Assembly (NCBI RefSeq): GCF_029916425.1
Contig: NZ_JAHAVQ010000007.1
Location: 62,001-126,000, forward strand
Source: Liquorilactobacillus sicerae
Lineage (GTDB): Bacteria; Bacillota; Bacilli; Lactobacillales; Lactobacillaceae
DNA: 64,000 nt
Direction of reading: 5' to 3'
Shown here in pieces: positions 35,464 to 44,975 of the stretch; position 1 is the first letter of the stretch, and every line of letters begins with the position of its first letter. A program made the position numbers and the translations under genes. The notes under the pieces are model-generated. The model searched no databases. It was given only the letters and a program-made list of their open reading frames with translations, and had not been told where the DNA came from.

Positions 35464-36493
35464 TTTCCGCGTCTCCTTCCAACTTATCTAATAACTCAAC
35501 TGCTAAATTACCATCTTTTTTGCCAGGCTTGGCATAATAATACGGCATACCGTTCACATAAGTAGGAAGTGGGTCGACAGTTTTACAATTCAGCTTAACT
35601 ACATCCCCAACTTCAAGATGAAGTAAATCGGATACCTCCATTTTAGCGTTCCCCAATCTTGCTTCTAAATTCACCAAAACATTATCTAAACCACGTTGCA
35701 ATGCGCGCTCATCATCTTCACTTAATTTTTGACTTGAATCGAACCAGTTCCTAAAACTAAGCTTATCACTAATACCTTCAAAAAAAACATAAGGAATACA
35801 AATATTCAAAAATGTCTTAAGATCACCAATACTTAGTGAAAAAGTAGTTAAAATTACCGGTTCATTAGGTGACATGCTTTGAAGCAATTGTGGGTTAACA
35901 TCAACATTATCCAAAAATGTCTTAATTTCCACAATATCTTTCCATGAGTTTTGAAAAGTTTTTCCTAATTCCTCCAGTACACTCTTAAGAATCGCTAATT
36001 CAATATCAGTAAACTTCTTTTCATCGACTTCTATTCCGCCATTTTGATTTTCTTTTACCGAGTTTTCGCTTCCGCCACACAATAACTCAACTAATTTAGT
36101 ACATAATTGTGGGTTCATCTCAACCATTTGAATTCCCTTCATTACTGAATCATCTTCCGCTAATTTAGAATGAAATAAACCGATTAAGGTTATTCGCGGA
36201 ATCGAGTGAATGAATTCATCAAAGCTGATCTGTTCGATTGATGCCAAATGAAACGTAACATTTACCCTTAATAAATTAGACAACACATTAGTTCCCATTT
36301 TAGAGAAATCTTCAAAAATCATATGCAATGTATTGACATATTCTTTAGAAAGCTTAGATGGCCTTCTAAAATCATAAGGCTTGACTTTAGGAGTGTTATT
36401 GGTCTGTTCCTCAATTTCTTCTTGATCAATTTCACCATTGTTCATAGCCTTCAGCAATTTATCGATCTCTTGCTGGGACAATACTTGATCCAT
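35456..36493 (-). CDS. fliM: Flagellar motor switch protein FliM
   Basis: 345 residues. The N-terminal LSQQEIDKLLKAMNNG is the CheY-P binding peptide. The middle CheC-like domain runs from about 40 to 240 without the phosphatase Glu/Asn pairs, and the C-terminal SpoA-like domain includes LHLEVGDVVKLNC. FliM links FliG to FliY in the switch ring and controls direction. Length is normal. It is followed by fliY with an 8-base overlap. Confidence 0.95.
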   Translation of the reverse strand: MDQVLSQQEIDKLLKAMNNGEIDQEEIEEQTNNTPKVKPYDFRRPSKLSKEYVNTLHMIFEDFSKMGTNVLSNLLRVNVTFHLASIEQISFDEFIHSIPRITLIGLFHSKLAEDDSVMKGIQMVEMNPQLCTKLVELLCGGSENSVKENQNGGIEVDEKKFTDIELAILKSVLEELGKTFQNSWKDIVEIKTFLDNVDVNPQLLQSMSPNEPVILTTFSLSIGDLKTFLNICIPYVFFEGISDKLSFRNWFDSSQKLSEDDERALQRGLDNVLVNLEARLGNAKMEVSDLLHLEVGDVVKLNCKTVDPLPTYVNGMPYYYAKPGKKDGNLAVELLDKLEGDAENE

Positions 36494-36512
36494 AACAACT
36501 CCTCCTTAAGCT

Positions 36513-36914
36513 TTAAAAAATAATTTTATTAATATCAATAACATTAGCAACCTTATCGGGAAAAGAAACTACTCCTGAATAATAATCCGGATTCTTCTTC
36601 TTACTATCACTGCTTAAAACGATCTCGGAAGAATCAACATTAAGAATTTCAATAACTTCTTCAATCAATAAGCCCTTCCTTTGATCATCTTTTTTCATAA
36701 TCAAAATATTCTTATTTTCCTTAGGTTCCGACATATTGATTAAATCTGAAAAAGCAACGACCGTCATCACAGCTCCTCTTAAATTGATCAGTCCTTTGAC
36801 CCATTTAGGTGCTAAGGGAACTGGTGTAATTTCAACTGTATCAATTACTTCTTCAACTGAAGCTGCTGAAATCAAATAATACTGCTGATTCAATTTAAAT
36901 AAAATCATCTGCAT
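36513..36914 (-). CDS. cheW: Chemotaxis adaptor CheW (first copy)
   Basis: A 133-residue CheW fold: ILFKLNQQYYLISAASVEEVID, then the conserved VKGLINLRGAVMTVV, KGLLIEEVIEIL and VANVIDINKI. CheW couples receptors to CheA at the membrane. It lies between cheY and fliM. A second, longer CheW-like protein is encoded at the start of the same unit. Confidence 0.92.
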   Translation of the reverse strand: MQMILFKLNQQYYLISAASVEEVIDTVEITPVPLAPKWVKGLINLRGAVMTVVAFSDLINMSEPKENKNILIMKKDDQRKGLLIEEVIEILNVDSSEIVLSSDSKKKNPDYYSGVVSFPDKVANVIDINKIIF

Positions 36915-36934
36915 CTGCTACATCTCCCCGCAGT

Positions 36935-37297
36935 TTACGAAAGTGCCTTATCAACAGCTTTAATAACCCGTTCCGTGTCAAATGGTTTAACAATGAAGTC
37001 AATTGCTCCAGCCTTGATGGCATCCATCACCATTCCTTGCTGTCCCATCGCGCTACACATAATAACTTTGGCACTGCCATCATTTTCTCGGATCTTCTTT
37101 AAAGCTTGAATTCCATCAACTTCTGGCATCGTAATATCCATGGTCACTAAATCTGGACTGACACTTTGATATTTTTCAATAGCTTCTTTCCCGTTTTGAG
37201 CCTCACCAGCCACCTCATAACCATTTTTCTCCAAAATATCTTTTAATTTGATTCGCATGAACACCGCATCATCTACGATTAATATTTTTTTTCCCAC
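36935..37297 (-). CDS. cheY: Chemotaxis response regulator CheY
   Basis: A 120-residue single receiver domain. Acidic pair Asp9-Asp10, phosphorylation site Asp54 in VTMDITMPEVDG, a Ser in VIMCSAMG, and the conserved Lys in FIVKPFD are all present. CheY-P binds FliM/FliY to alter rotation. It is expected to be phosphorylated by CheA and dephosphorylated by CheC and FliY encoded on either side. Confidence 0.95.
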   Translation of the reverse strand: MGKKILIVDDAVFMRIKLKDILEKNGYEVAGEAQNGKEAIEKYQSVSPDLVTMDITMPEVDGIQALKKIRENDGSAKVIMCSAMGQQGMVMDAIKAGAIDFIVKPFDTERVIKAVDKALS

Positions 37298-37312
37298 TTC
37301 TATATACTCCTT

Positions 37313-37903
37313 TCAAATTCCTAATGATTCAATCATTTTGTCCAAAACGCCCTCTTCGGGAATTAAGAACAGCGAAGCATCTAATTTTTGCTTCGAATAA
37401 GAGAACTCATTTCGAATTACCATAATTTGCTCATCATAATTATCAAATGCCATATAAGCACTGCTAATTATTGCCCCAAAGAAATCATTAGTAATTTGTG
37501 GCAGTGAAGAAATCAACTGAGCATTTATCACCTTGCCAATCGCATTTAAAAATGAATTTGAAACAATATTCGATAATTCATTAATAGCGGAAAGTTTTAT
37601 CTGCTGTTCTTGCTGATCTGAATTTCCTAATATCAAACTAGATAATTGATCAACTGCATCATTGGTTACAACAAACAAAATTGCACCTTCATATTTACCT
37701 ATTATTCTACTAATTACAGCAATAACTTCAACATCATCAGCTAAGATTTTTTGATACAGTTCTGAATATGTTAAAATTTTAACTTCTGGAACTTTCATCT
37801 CGATCTTTTGGCTAACCATCTTGGAAATACTAGTGGCTGCATTCCCACCACCGATGTTTATTATTTCACGTAACCCATCAATTTGTAAATCGGTATATTT
37901 CAT
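37313..37903 (-). CDS. cheC: CheY-P phosphatase CheC
   Basis: 196 residues with the two CheC signatures: LREIINIGGGNAATSISKM near residue 10 and LSAINELSNIVSNSFLNAI near 105, each with the Glu-Asn catalytic pair. CheC removes phosphate from CheY-P and binds CheD, forming the third adaptation system known from Bacillus subtilis. It overlaps cheA by 4 bases. Confidence 0.93.
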   Translation of the reverse strand: MKYTDLQIDGLREIINIGGGNAATSISKMVSQKIEMKVPEVKILTYSELYQKILADDVEVIAVISRIIGKYEGAILFVVTNDAVDQLSSLILGNSDQQEQQIKLSAINELSNIVSNSFLNAIGKVINAQLISSLPQITNDFFGAIISSAYMAFDNYDEQIMVIRNEFSYSKQKLDASLFLIPEEGVLDKMIESLGI

Positions 37904-39984
37904 GATTTAACTTTTCCTTTACCTTGGCATAGTGCGTTAACATCTAAAATCAGTGCAATTGACCCGTTATTGAAAATTGTTGCACCTTGATAGCGATTGA
38001 TTTTTTGCAAAACTGGATCAATTTTCTTAATGACAATTTCCTTTTGTCCAATCAATTGATCAGCCAAAATCCCGAAATACTGTTGATCACTCTTAACGAT
38101 GATGGCAAACTTTTTGTCCTCAGCAGTGGATTTAATTTTCAGCAGTTCATTTGTTCTAATAATCGGAATTATTCCACCTTGATAACGATAAACCTCATTT
38201 TCAGCTGTTGAAATGATTTCACTTTCATCTAGCATTACGACCCTTTCAACCACATCTAATGGAATTGCAAAGTTTTCATTGCCAATTTTGACCATCAATG
38301 CTTGAATTATCGATAAAGTCAGCGGCAATTTAATAATGAACTTCGAACCAACATTGACCTGACTGCGCATTTCAATTGAACCACCTAGACTGGTAATTTT
38401 AGTCTTCACCGCATCCAAGCCAACTCCACGGCCAGAGATATTAGTTATCTTTTTAGCAGTTGAAAATCCAGGATGGAATATCAATAATCGTAATTCATCC
38501 TCAGACATTCCGTCAGTATTGATTCCTTTTTCCTCTGCGCTCTTTTTGATAACTTGCGGATCAACACCTTTGCCATCATCTTCCAAAGTAATAATAACCT
38601 GATTTCCTTCTTGGTAAGCAGAAAGAGTTATTGTCCCTTTTCGCGGTTTACCTAATTTTTCACGTGTATCTGGATCCTCAATTCCATGATCAGCTGAATT
38701 ACGCAACATATGAATCAATGGTTCACCCAATTCAGAAACAACGGTTTTATCAAGTTCGGTATCTTCACCAATGATGACAAGATCCATCTCTTTATGCAAA
38801 TCCCGACTCAAATCACGAATCATCCGCGGGAAACGACTAAAGACCAGACTAACTTGCTGCATTCGAATTCGAAGGACTAAATCCTGCAACTCTGAAGTTA
38901 ATCTTGAAACTTGTTCCAGTGAGTCCTTAATTCCATCCAAATCATTGCGATGGCTTGAATCTTCCATTTGATTACGATAAACGACCAGTTCCGAGACTAG
39001 GTTCAAAAAGCGATCTAAACGTCCAAGATCAACTCGAATCGATTGATTGCGTGGATGATGTGCTGCTTCTTGCTTTTTTTCACTGCTTTTTGGCTTTTTT
39101 GCAGTCCTTTTAGCCGGTGCAGCAGCTTTAGGCTTAGCTTCGACTTTTTGAGGAGCCGGTGGATTCTTCTTACGATCCTCTTGAGCCTTCATTGCTTTTT
39201 CTCCATCAAAACTCTCAACGATCACTTGATCAATTTCGCTGCTGCTATTGATAATTGACTTAACTTCTTCTAATGAACTATTCGTTACAAAGACTAACTT
39301 AAAATCCGTGTCAAAATTACCATTTTCTAGTAAATCAGCTGTTGGCTCTGTATGGACCACATCACCCTCTGCATCAAGCTTTTGCATGATCAAGAAGACC
39401 CGCGGCCCCTTCAATAAGGTACCTTGATCTAGCCGAATTGCAATTGTGAAAATATTGTGGCCAGAATTCTTTGCTTGTTCAACAACATCTAAATCCGGTT
39501 CTTCCAAGTTTGAAAAAACCGTATCAAGTTTAGTCTGCGGTTTTTTGTCTTCTTGGCCGCTTACAGAGTCAGAGTTATCCTCAACTGACTTACCAGTTGC
39601 GCTCGTTTCTACTTTATTTAATTCAGTAATTAGCTCACTGATTTGATCCTCACTAAGATCTTTGTCATCTTGCAGATCATTTAATAACTCTGTTAATTTA
39701 TCCAGGCACTTAAAAATCAGCGAAATGTGGTCTCCATTAACTTTTAATTTATCAGTTTTAAATAAATCAAAAATATCTTCCATTCGATGGGTAAGTTTCG
39801 TCATAACATCATAACCCATTGTCGCTGAACTACCCTTTAACGTATGGGCTGCACGAAAGATTTCGTTGATTAAATCCTTATTATCGGGTTCTTTTTCTAG
39901 TTCCAATACATTATCATTCAGTTTTTGAAGGTTGTCTTCACTTTCTTCAAAAAAAAGTTCACGATAAGCACTGTTATCATCCAT
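37900..39984 (-). CDS. cheA: Chemotaxis histidine kinase CheA
   Basis: 694 residues with the five CheA domains in order. P1 has the phosphorylated His47 in FRAAHTLKGSSATMG. P2 is at about 170-260. P3 is a dimerisation domain beginning RVDLGRLDRFLNLVSEL near 315. P4 is a kinase domain with MLRNSADHGIEDPDTR, a GKG ATP box and a GRGVGLDAVK block. P5 is a CheW-like domain at the C-terminus. It phosphorylates CheY and CheB in response to receptors. Length is normal. It sits between cheC (4-base overlap) and cheR. Confidence 0.97.
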   Translation of the reverse strand: MDDNSAYRELFFEESEDNLQKLNDNVLELEKEPDNKDLINEIFRAAHTLKGSSATMGYDVMTKLTHRMEDIFDLFKTDKLKVNGDHISLIFKCLDKLTELLNDLQDDKDLSEDQISELITELNKVETSATGKSVEDNSDSVSGQEDKKPQTKLDTVFSNLEEPDLDVVEQAKNSGHNIFTIAIRLDQGTLLKGPRVFLIMQKLDAEGDVVHTEPTADLLENGNFDTDFKLVFVTNSSLEEVKSIINSSSEIDQVIVESFDGEKAMKAQEDRKKNPPAPQKVEAKPKAAAPAKRTAKKPKSSEKKQEAAHHPRNQSIRVDLGRLDRFLNLVSELVVYRNQMEDSSHRNDLDGIKDSLEQVSRLTSELQDLVLRIRMQQVSLVFSRFPRMIRDLSRDLHKEMDLVIIGEDTELDKTVVSELGEPLIHMLRNSADHGIEDPDTREKLGKPRKGTITLSAYQEGNQVIITLEDDGKGVDPQVIKKSAEEKGINTDGMSEDELRLLIFHPGFSTAKKITNISGRGVGLDAVKTKITSLGGSIEMRSQVNVGSKFIIKLPLTLSIIQALMVKIGNENFAIPLDVVERVVMLDESEIISTAENEVYRYQGGIIPIIRTNELLKIKSTAEDKKFAIIVKSDQQYFGILADQLIGQKEIVIKKIDPVLQKINRYQGATIFNNGSIALILDVNALCQGKGKVKS

Positions 39985-40005
39985 TAGTTTCAGCCCCTTT
40001 CTGCT

Positions 40006-40788
40006 TTATACTTTTTGGTAGATAAAGGAATCTATTTTTCGCAGTCCATATTGTTCAGGAAAGTTAATTGCTTCGGTTGCTCCTGAAAACAAAATACCTC
40101 CCGGGGCCAGTGACTCACTAAATTTCTGATATACTCGATCACGAACTTCCGGCTTAAAATATATTGTGACATTGCGACAAACAATTACGTTACAGTCTCT
40201 TTCGTAACTATTCTTTAATAGATCCTGTTTTTTAAAAACTATGCGACTTTTTAAAAATTGTTTGATCTGATAATGACTATCATCGACTTGGTCAAAATAC
40301 TTTTTTACATCTTGTAAAGAAAGATTCTTAACTTGATCTTTGCGATAAATTCCAATGTTGGCTTTTTTTAAAATATCATTATCAATATCGGTCGCAACAA
40401 TTTTCGTTCCTAATAAATGATTCTTCTCAGCAATAATTGATAAAGTATATGGTTCAGCACCATCTGAACAAGCCGCACTCCAAATCTTAGGAGCCGAAAC
40501 ATTCGGAATCACCGTCGCTAATAATTGTTCTTCAAAATTAGCAAATAATTCTTTATTGCGATAAAACTCGGTAACATTAATTGTCAAATGTTCCACAAAC
40601 GCCTCACGAGCAGCTTTATCTCTTTCCAGAATATGAGCGTATTCCTCTAAAGTTTGAGCCCCCGTTTCACGCATGATGTTGCCAATTCTTCTTTGCATTT
40701 GACGTTGCTTGTAGTCAGAAAGATTGATACCTAGCTTAATCTGGACCCACTTATTAAAAAAATCAAAATTTAGTTCCATTTGTTTCAC
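40006..40788 (-). CDS. cheR: Chemoreceptor methyltransferase CheR
   Basis: 260 residues: an N-terminal helical domain and a SAM methyltransferase domain with LTINVTEFYRN, IWSAACSDGAEPYTLSI (SAM site) and VIVCRNVTIYF. It methylates glutamates on the receptors. No receptor in this window carries the C-terminal docking pentapeptide used by some CheR proteins. It overlaps cheB by 4 bases. Confidence 0.95.
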   Translation of the reverse strand: MKQMELNFDFFNKWVQIKLGINLSDYKQRQMQRRIGNIMRETGAQTLEEYAHILERDKAAREAFVEHLTINVTEFYRNKELFANFEEQLLATVIPNVSAPKIWSAACSDGAEPYTLSIIAEKNHLLGTKIVATDIDNDILKKANIGIYRKDQVKNLSLQDVKKYFDQVDDSHYQIKQFLKSRIVFKKQDLLKNSYERDCNVIVCRNVTIYFKPEVRDRVYQKFSESLAPGGILFSGATEAINFPEQYGLRKIDSFIYQKV

Positions 40789-41804
40789 CTAGTTATCTGA
40801 TTAATTCTTTTTTTGATAGCAGTTAAACTCAAAACTTCATTAACTACACCTAATTCAACTGCACTTCCGGGCATCCCGAAAATTACACAGCTTTGTTCAT
40901 CCTCGACAATATTGTAACCACCTAAGCCCTGAATTTCAGCCATCCCCTTGGCGCCATCACGACCCATTCCAGTCAACAAAACAGCTACCAAATTTGTTCG
41001 ATAAACCTCAGCCGCAGATATAAAAAGGTAATCAACTGCTGGTCTCGTTCCGTGAAGCTTTGGTAACTGATTCAATTTTATTTTCCCAGTTTCTAAAGTC
41101 ATATGGTAGTCCCCTGGGCAAAGATAGACCTGTCGCTGAATTGGCATGCCATCCTTTGCCTCAACCACTGTGCATTTAGTCTCTGAGTTCATGCGTTGCG
41201 CAAAAGATGCTGTAAAGCCCTTTGGCATATGCTGCACGATAAAAATCGGGATCCGTAAGACTGGTGGCAAACTGCGAATAATTTCCAACAATGTTTTCGG
41301 GCCGCCTGTTGAAGCACCAATTACCAAAGCATTGATTGCTCCAGGCATTGGACGTGAAATAATGCTGGTTGAATCCTTACCAACAGTACCATGGTTTATA
41401 TGTTGAAATTGATTCTTTTTATCTCCAACCATTAAGACTTTGGCTTTAAAATCGTCCGTCCAGTCTTGACTAATACTCAACAAATTAACTGGCTTTTCAA
41501 TAAAATCAGCAGCTCCAGCTTCAAGTGCCTCAATGGTTACTTGACGATTATTCAGTGCGCTGAGCATCATGACTGGTAAATCTCGTTGGAAACTTTTTAT
41601 CTTTTTTAAGGCAGTCAAGCCATCCATTATTGGCATTTCCACATCCATTAGCACTAAATCAATATCATTATTTAGCTTTATTTTATCAAGTGCTTCTTGA
41701 CCATTATGTGCTAAATCAACATTTTTAACACAAGGAATTTTTTTAACAAAATCAGTAATAACCTTCCGCATAAAAGCAGAATCATCAACAATTAAAACAT
41801 TCAT
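40785..41804 (-). CDS. cheB: Chemotaxis methylesterase CheB
   Basis: 339 residues: a receiver domain (Asp7/Asp8 pair, phosphorylated Asp54 in LVLMDVEMP) and a C-terminal methylesterase domain with Ser in VIGASTGGPKTL, His in FIVQHMPKGF and Asp in LTGMGRDGAKGM. It demethylates and deamidates receptors when phosphorylated by CheA. Length and residues are complete. Confidence 0.96.
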   Translation of the reverse strand: MNVLIVDDSAFMRKVITDFVKKIPCVKNVDLAHNGQEALDKIKLNNDIDLVLMDVEMPIMDGLTALKKIKSFQRDLPVMMLSALNNRQVTIEALEAGAADFIEKPVNLLSISQDWTDDFKAKVLMVGDKKNQFQHINHGTVGKDSTSIISRPMPGAINALVIGASTGGPKTLLEIIRSLPPVLRIPIFIVQHMPKGFTASFAQRMNSETKCTVVEAKDGMPIQRQVYLCPGDYHMTLETGKIKLNQLPKLHGTRPAVDYLFISAAEVYRTNLVAVLLTGMGRDGAKGMAEIQGLGGYNIVEDEQSCVIFGMPGSAVELGVVNEVLSLTAIKKRINQITR

Positions 41805-41817
41805 AATCGACCAGTCC

Positions 41818-42321
41818 TTATAAATACACTGTTTTTTGATGAACTATTTTGACTGTAACTTGAAAAGTGTTCAAGTCAACTACCATTGTTTGACCGCTAT
41901 TTCCACCAACATGAGATGCTACTAACGGTATTTTTAATTTTTGTAATGTTGCTTTAACAGCCGCACTGTTTCGCGCACCAATGTTTTGGCTTGTAGAACT
42001 TGTTTTAAAATTAAACATATTGGCACCACCAACGATCTTTGCTTTAAAATGCGGATGAGGTATCTTTTTATTCATTTCCGCAACCATTAAAGGAAGCGCT
42101 AAATCTGCAAATTTTGCTGGATTCAAGCCTGGTCGACTAGCAAATGGTTTACTATCAGGCAGCATAACATGGCTTAAACCGCCAATCTTAGTCTGTTCAT
42201 CATAAATGATGGTTCCGATACATGATCCCAAGCCAACCGTTAGCAACTGATTGGGCGCTTGGCTAATTTTATATTCTGCAATTCCGATTCTTACCTCAAC
42301 TTGTTTGGGATTCATCGTCAT
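41818..42321 (-). CDS. cheD: Chemoreceptor glutamine deamidase CheD
   Basis: About 167 residues. The catalytic Cys is in LTVGLGSCIGTIIYD and the His in GGLSHVMLPDS; VGGANMF and GARNSAAVKATL are also conserved. CheD deamidates receptor glutamines and pairs with CheC. The ATG at 42321 is chosen because GAGG lies 9 bases before it; a TTG at 42345 and other ATGs nearby are possible. The start lies inside the end of the upstream cheW2 gene. Confidence 0.92.
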   Translation of the reverse strand: MTMNPKQVEVRIGIAEYKISQAPNQLLTVGLGSCIGTIIYDEQTKIGGLSHVMLPDSKPFASRPGLNPAKFADLALPLMVAEMNKKIPHPHFKAKIVGGANMFNFKTSSTSQNIGARNSAAVKATLQKLKIPLVASHVGGNSGQTMVVDLNTFQVTVKIVHQKTVYL

Positions 42322-42793
42322 TTGCATTTTCCTCAGCTTTTTCAAGTTTTTCGACAGTCGATGTTAAGTTCTCTGATTGCTGATTATCAAATAAGAACTC
42401 TAATTCTAAAGAAATCACTACTTGATCTTTTAATTTTAAAAACTTTCCAATATAGTCATGTTTTAGATCTGCTTTGGTCAATTCTTTTTCATAATCTGTT
42501 TCCTTTAGATGTTCAATTCCAATTATATTTTCAACATAAAGTCCTAAATGTTGATCCTGCCAGTCACACAAAATGACTTTAGTTGCATCAGATTTTGTTG
42601 TAAATTCATTAAACAGCTTGCGGCGTAAATCAATAATGGGAATCATATGTTTTTGATGTTCAAAAACCCCCAATACAAAATCAGGTACGTCCGGCAAAGA
42701 AATAAAATCATCAGTTTCAATTATCCTGGTAATCACCTGAACGGGCAAAGCAAAATATTGATCATGACTTTTAAAAACTACATATTGATCCAA
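42296..42793 (-). CDS. CheW-like adaptor (second copy)
   Basis: A 165-residue CheW-fold protein, YVVFKSHDQYFALPVQVITRII at the start, VLGVFEHQKHMIPIIDLRRKL in the receptor-facing region, then GLYVENIIGIEHL. The usual NLRG-type motif is replaced by FEHQKH, so receptor preference may differ from that of the other CheW. An acidic tail of about 30 residues is unusual. No receiver domain follows, so it is not CheV. It directly follows mcp3 and may be its dedicated adaptor. Confidence 0.82.
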   Translation of the reverse strand: MDQYVVFKSHDQYFALPVQVITRIIETDDFISLPDVPDFVLGVFEHQKHMIPIIDLRRKLFNEFTTKSDATKVILCDWQDQHLGLYVENIIGIEHLKETDYEKELTKADLKHDYIGKFLKLKDQVVISLELEFLFDNQQSENLTSTVEKLEKAEENANDDESQTS

Positions 42794-42811
42794 ACCACTT
42801 TCCCCCTTTGA

Positions 42812-44110
42812 TTAGATCTTGAAATTATCAACTTGGAATTTCAGAATATTTGAAGATTCATCAATTTCTTTAACCGTCTTTTCAAGATTCTCTAACCCCT
42901 GATAAAACTCTTCAATACTTGCAGTAACTTCTTCTGTCCCAGCTGAAGTTTCAGAAATTGATGCTGAAATCGAATTGACTGATTTAGCAACCAAATCTTT
43001 TTCCTCAGAAATTCCATTAATGTGCTCTTTTACTAATTCAATGCTATCAACAAACTTTTCAACCACTGATGAAATCTGCTTCGAAGAATCAATCGCTGTG
43101 TTGATCGTTTCGGTTTGCTTTTCGCCATTTGAATAAGAATCAGTTAGCGCTGTTACCATTTGTCCCGACTTTTTGCGAATAGCTTCAATTATTTCTGTAA
43201 TACTCTTGGCTGATTGACCACTTTGTTCAGCCAAATTGCGAATTTCCTCCGCAACTATGGCAAACCCTTTGCCAGCCTCTCCCGCTCGTGCAGCTTCAAT
43301 TGAAGCATTCAAAGCCAATAAATTAGTCTGTCCAGAAATATCGTTAATTAAATGAACGATCTTCCCAATACTTTGCACATCCTTATTCATATCATTCATT
43401 TCTTTAACGAGTTGTCCTTGATTATTACGCTCTTTTTCCCAAGTATTATAGACGTTGACCATGACTTTAGAATTGGTTTCATTGCTTTTTCGTGATGTAT
43501 CAGCATACTCATTCATCCGATCGATCTCATGATGAATTTTTTCAATCTTGCCGGCTAATTCTTTCATGTCATTTGAAGTCTGTTCTGCTTCAGTAGCCTG
43601 TTTGCTTGCAGAATTTGCGATAGTAGTCATTGTGTCTTTGACATTAGCAACTGAGCTTTTAGACTGTGCCGTCGTTTTGGAAAGTGAACTTGCCATGTCC
43701 CCCAAACGTTTGCTTTCATCTTTTAAACCAATAATTACCGACTTAAAAATATTAATAATCCCAATAAATTTACTTTTAAAATTATCCAGTAGCGTATTCC
43801 CCAGTTTGACTTTTTCTAAATTATTAACACTGGTCAAATCCCCGGCACTGACTTTTTCAAATGCCTGTTCTAATCTTTCTAGATCTCCAGAACTCTTCCC
43901 GGGCGTAACAAAATTTGACATAACTGACAATACTAAAAAAACTAAGGAAATTATTATTGAAAAAAGATTAAAACGTGAATTTAGAGCGGCGCTTTCGCTC
44001 GGCTTAATTACAATGTAATAACAAAAAATTAAAACCAAAACTGCTAACAAAAATGGAATAAATGAAGACCATTTAATTATTTTTGCATAACTGCTAAACT
44101 TTTTTTTCAT
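42812..44110 (-). CDS. Methyl-accepting chemotaxis protein without large extracellular sensor (mcp3)
   Basis: 432 residues. Two membrane helices at about 15-33 and 46-64 are joined by about 12 residues, so there is no ligand-binding ectodomain. A helical linker leads to a signalling hairpin with [24 protein letters not shown] at the tip. It may sense the membrane, the cytoplasm or energy state, or signal through other receptors. It is placed first in the chemotaxis unit under a sigma-28-type promoter. It is clearly less related to mcp1 and mcp2 than they are to each other. Confidence 0.92.
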   Translation of the reverse strand: MKKKFSSYAKIIKWSSFIPFLLAVLVLIFCYYIVIKPSESAALNSRFNLFSIIISLVFLVLSVMSNFVTPGKSSGDLERLEQAFEKVSAGDLTSVNNLEKVKLGNTLLDNFKSKFIGIINIFKSVIIGLKDESKRLGDMASSLSKTTAQSKSSVANVKDTMTTIANSASKQATEAEQTSNDMKELAGKIEKIHHEIDRMNEYADTSRKSNETNSKVMVNVYNTWEKERNNQGQLVKEMNDMNKDVQSIGKIVHLINDISGQTNLLALNASIEAARAGEAGKGFAIVAEEIRNLAEQSGQSAKSITEIIEAIRKKSGQMVTALTDSYSNGEKQTETINTAIDSSKQISSVVEKFVDSIELVKEHINGISEEKDLVAKSVNSISASISETSAGTEEVTASIEEFYQGLENLEKTVKEIDESSNILKFQVDNFKI

Positions 44111-44218
44111 AGTTAACTCCTTCTAACAACTAATTTATGATTACCGAAAATCAAATGTCCGAAATAAACATCATCACCTTTTTCCTTTCTAAATATTGAG
44201 CACTACTACCAATAATAA

Positions 44219-44244
44219 ATATCGGTAATATTTTTAAGAAATTA
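44219..44244 (-). promoter_or_regulatory. Sigma-28-type promoter of mcp3 and the che genes
   Basis: On the minus strand TAAT, 16 bases, then CGATAT (in ACCGATATTT), about 110 bases before mcp3. The spacing equals that at flagellin, mcp1 and mcp2. It would give che genes and fliM/fliY a late, FliA-dependent boost. Confidence 0.65.
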
Positions 44245-44254
44245 AGTCTGATGC

Positions 44255-44965
44255 TTACCAAATATAAACATCTTTAGGATCTGAGAATATGGAGTAAGTT
44301 CCATTTTTCTCATCCCGGATCAACTTCCCTTGTTGAAGCTCAATCACTCGATGACGTAAAGTATTGACAATTGTACTATCATGAGTTGCCATAATAACTG
44401 TTGTCTGGTTCATATTTAGTTTGAAAAAAAGCTTCATTATTTCCATTGCAGATTTAGGATCCAAATTAGCTGTTGGTTCATCTGCCAATAAGACAAAGGG
44501 ATGATTAACTATCGCTCTAGCAATTGCAATTTTTTTTTGCTGACCAACTGATAGTTCATTAATTTTATTATCTTTATAAGCTAACATTCCAACTGTCTTT
44601 AAAACTTGAATTGCACGTTGTGATTTTTGATCTTCATCAAACTCTAACGCTTCTAAAACATAAGTAAGATTTTCAAATACTGTTAATTTTGGAATGAATA
44701 TATCCTTTTGCCTGACGACTCCAATCTGTCGTCGTAATAAATAAGTTTGCTGCGGTTTTATTTTCTGGACAAACATATTTCCCATTTGAATTGATCCCAT
44801 AGTTAGCGATTCTTCTTTATCCATCAACTTTAAGGTCGTAGTTTTTCCAGCTCCACTAGATCCTACTAAAAAAACAAATTCTCCTTGTTCGATTTTGAAT
44901 GAAATGTTTTTTAAAGCTTGGGTCCCACCGCTATAAACTTTGGAAACATGTTCAAATTTAATCAT
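44255..44965 (-). CDS. FtsE-like ABC ATPase in the flagellar operon
   Basis: A 236-residue ABC ATPase with a complete nucleotide site: Walker A VGSSGAGKTTTL, a Q-loop, signature LSVGQQKKIAIARA, Walker B FVLLADEPTANLDP and the H-loop MATHDS. It most resembles FtsE/LolD-type ATPases that work with FtsX-like membrane partners, but no permease gene is adjacent. It lies 10 bases after flgG in the flagellar operon. A role in placing or licensing flagellar assembly is speculative. The signature motif has Val where Gly is usual. Confidence 0.8.
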   Translation of the reverse strand: MIKFEHVSKVYSGGTQALKNISFKIEQGEFVFLVGSSGAGKTTTLKLMDKEESLTMGSIQMGNMFVQKIKPQQTYLLRRQIGVVRQKDIFIPKLTVFENLTYVLEALEFDEDQKSQRAIQVLKTVGMLAYKDNKINELSVGQQKKIAIARAIVNHPFVLLADEPTANLDPKSAMEIMKLFFKLNMNQTTVIMATHDSTIVNTLRHRVIELQQGKLIRDEKNGTYSIFSDPKDVYIW

Positions 44966-44975
44966 TGACAGCCTT

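Noticed and set aside
43548-44018. Plus-strand open frame of 156 codons opposite mcp3
   Set aside because: Antisense shadow of a conserved receptor gene, with no start signals and no known motif.
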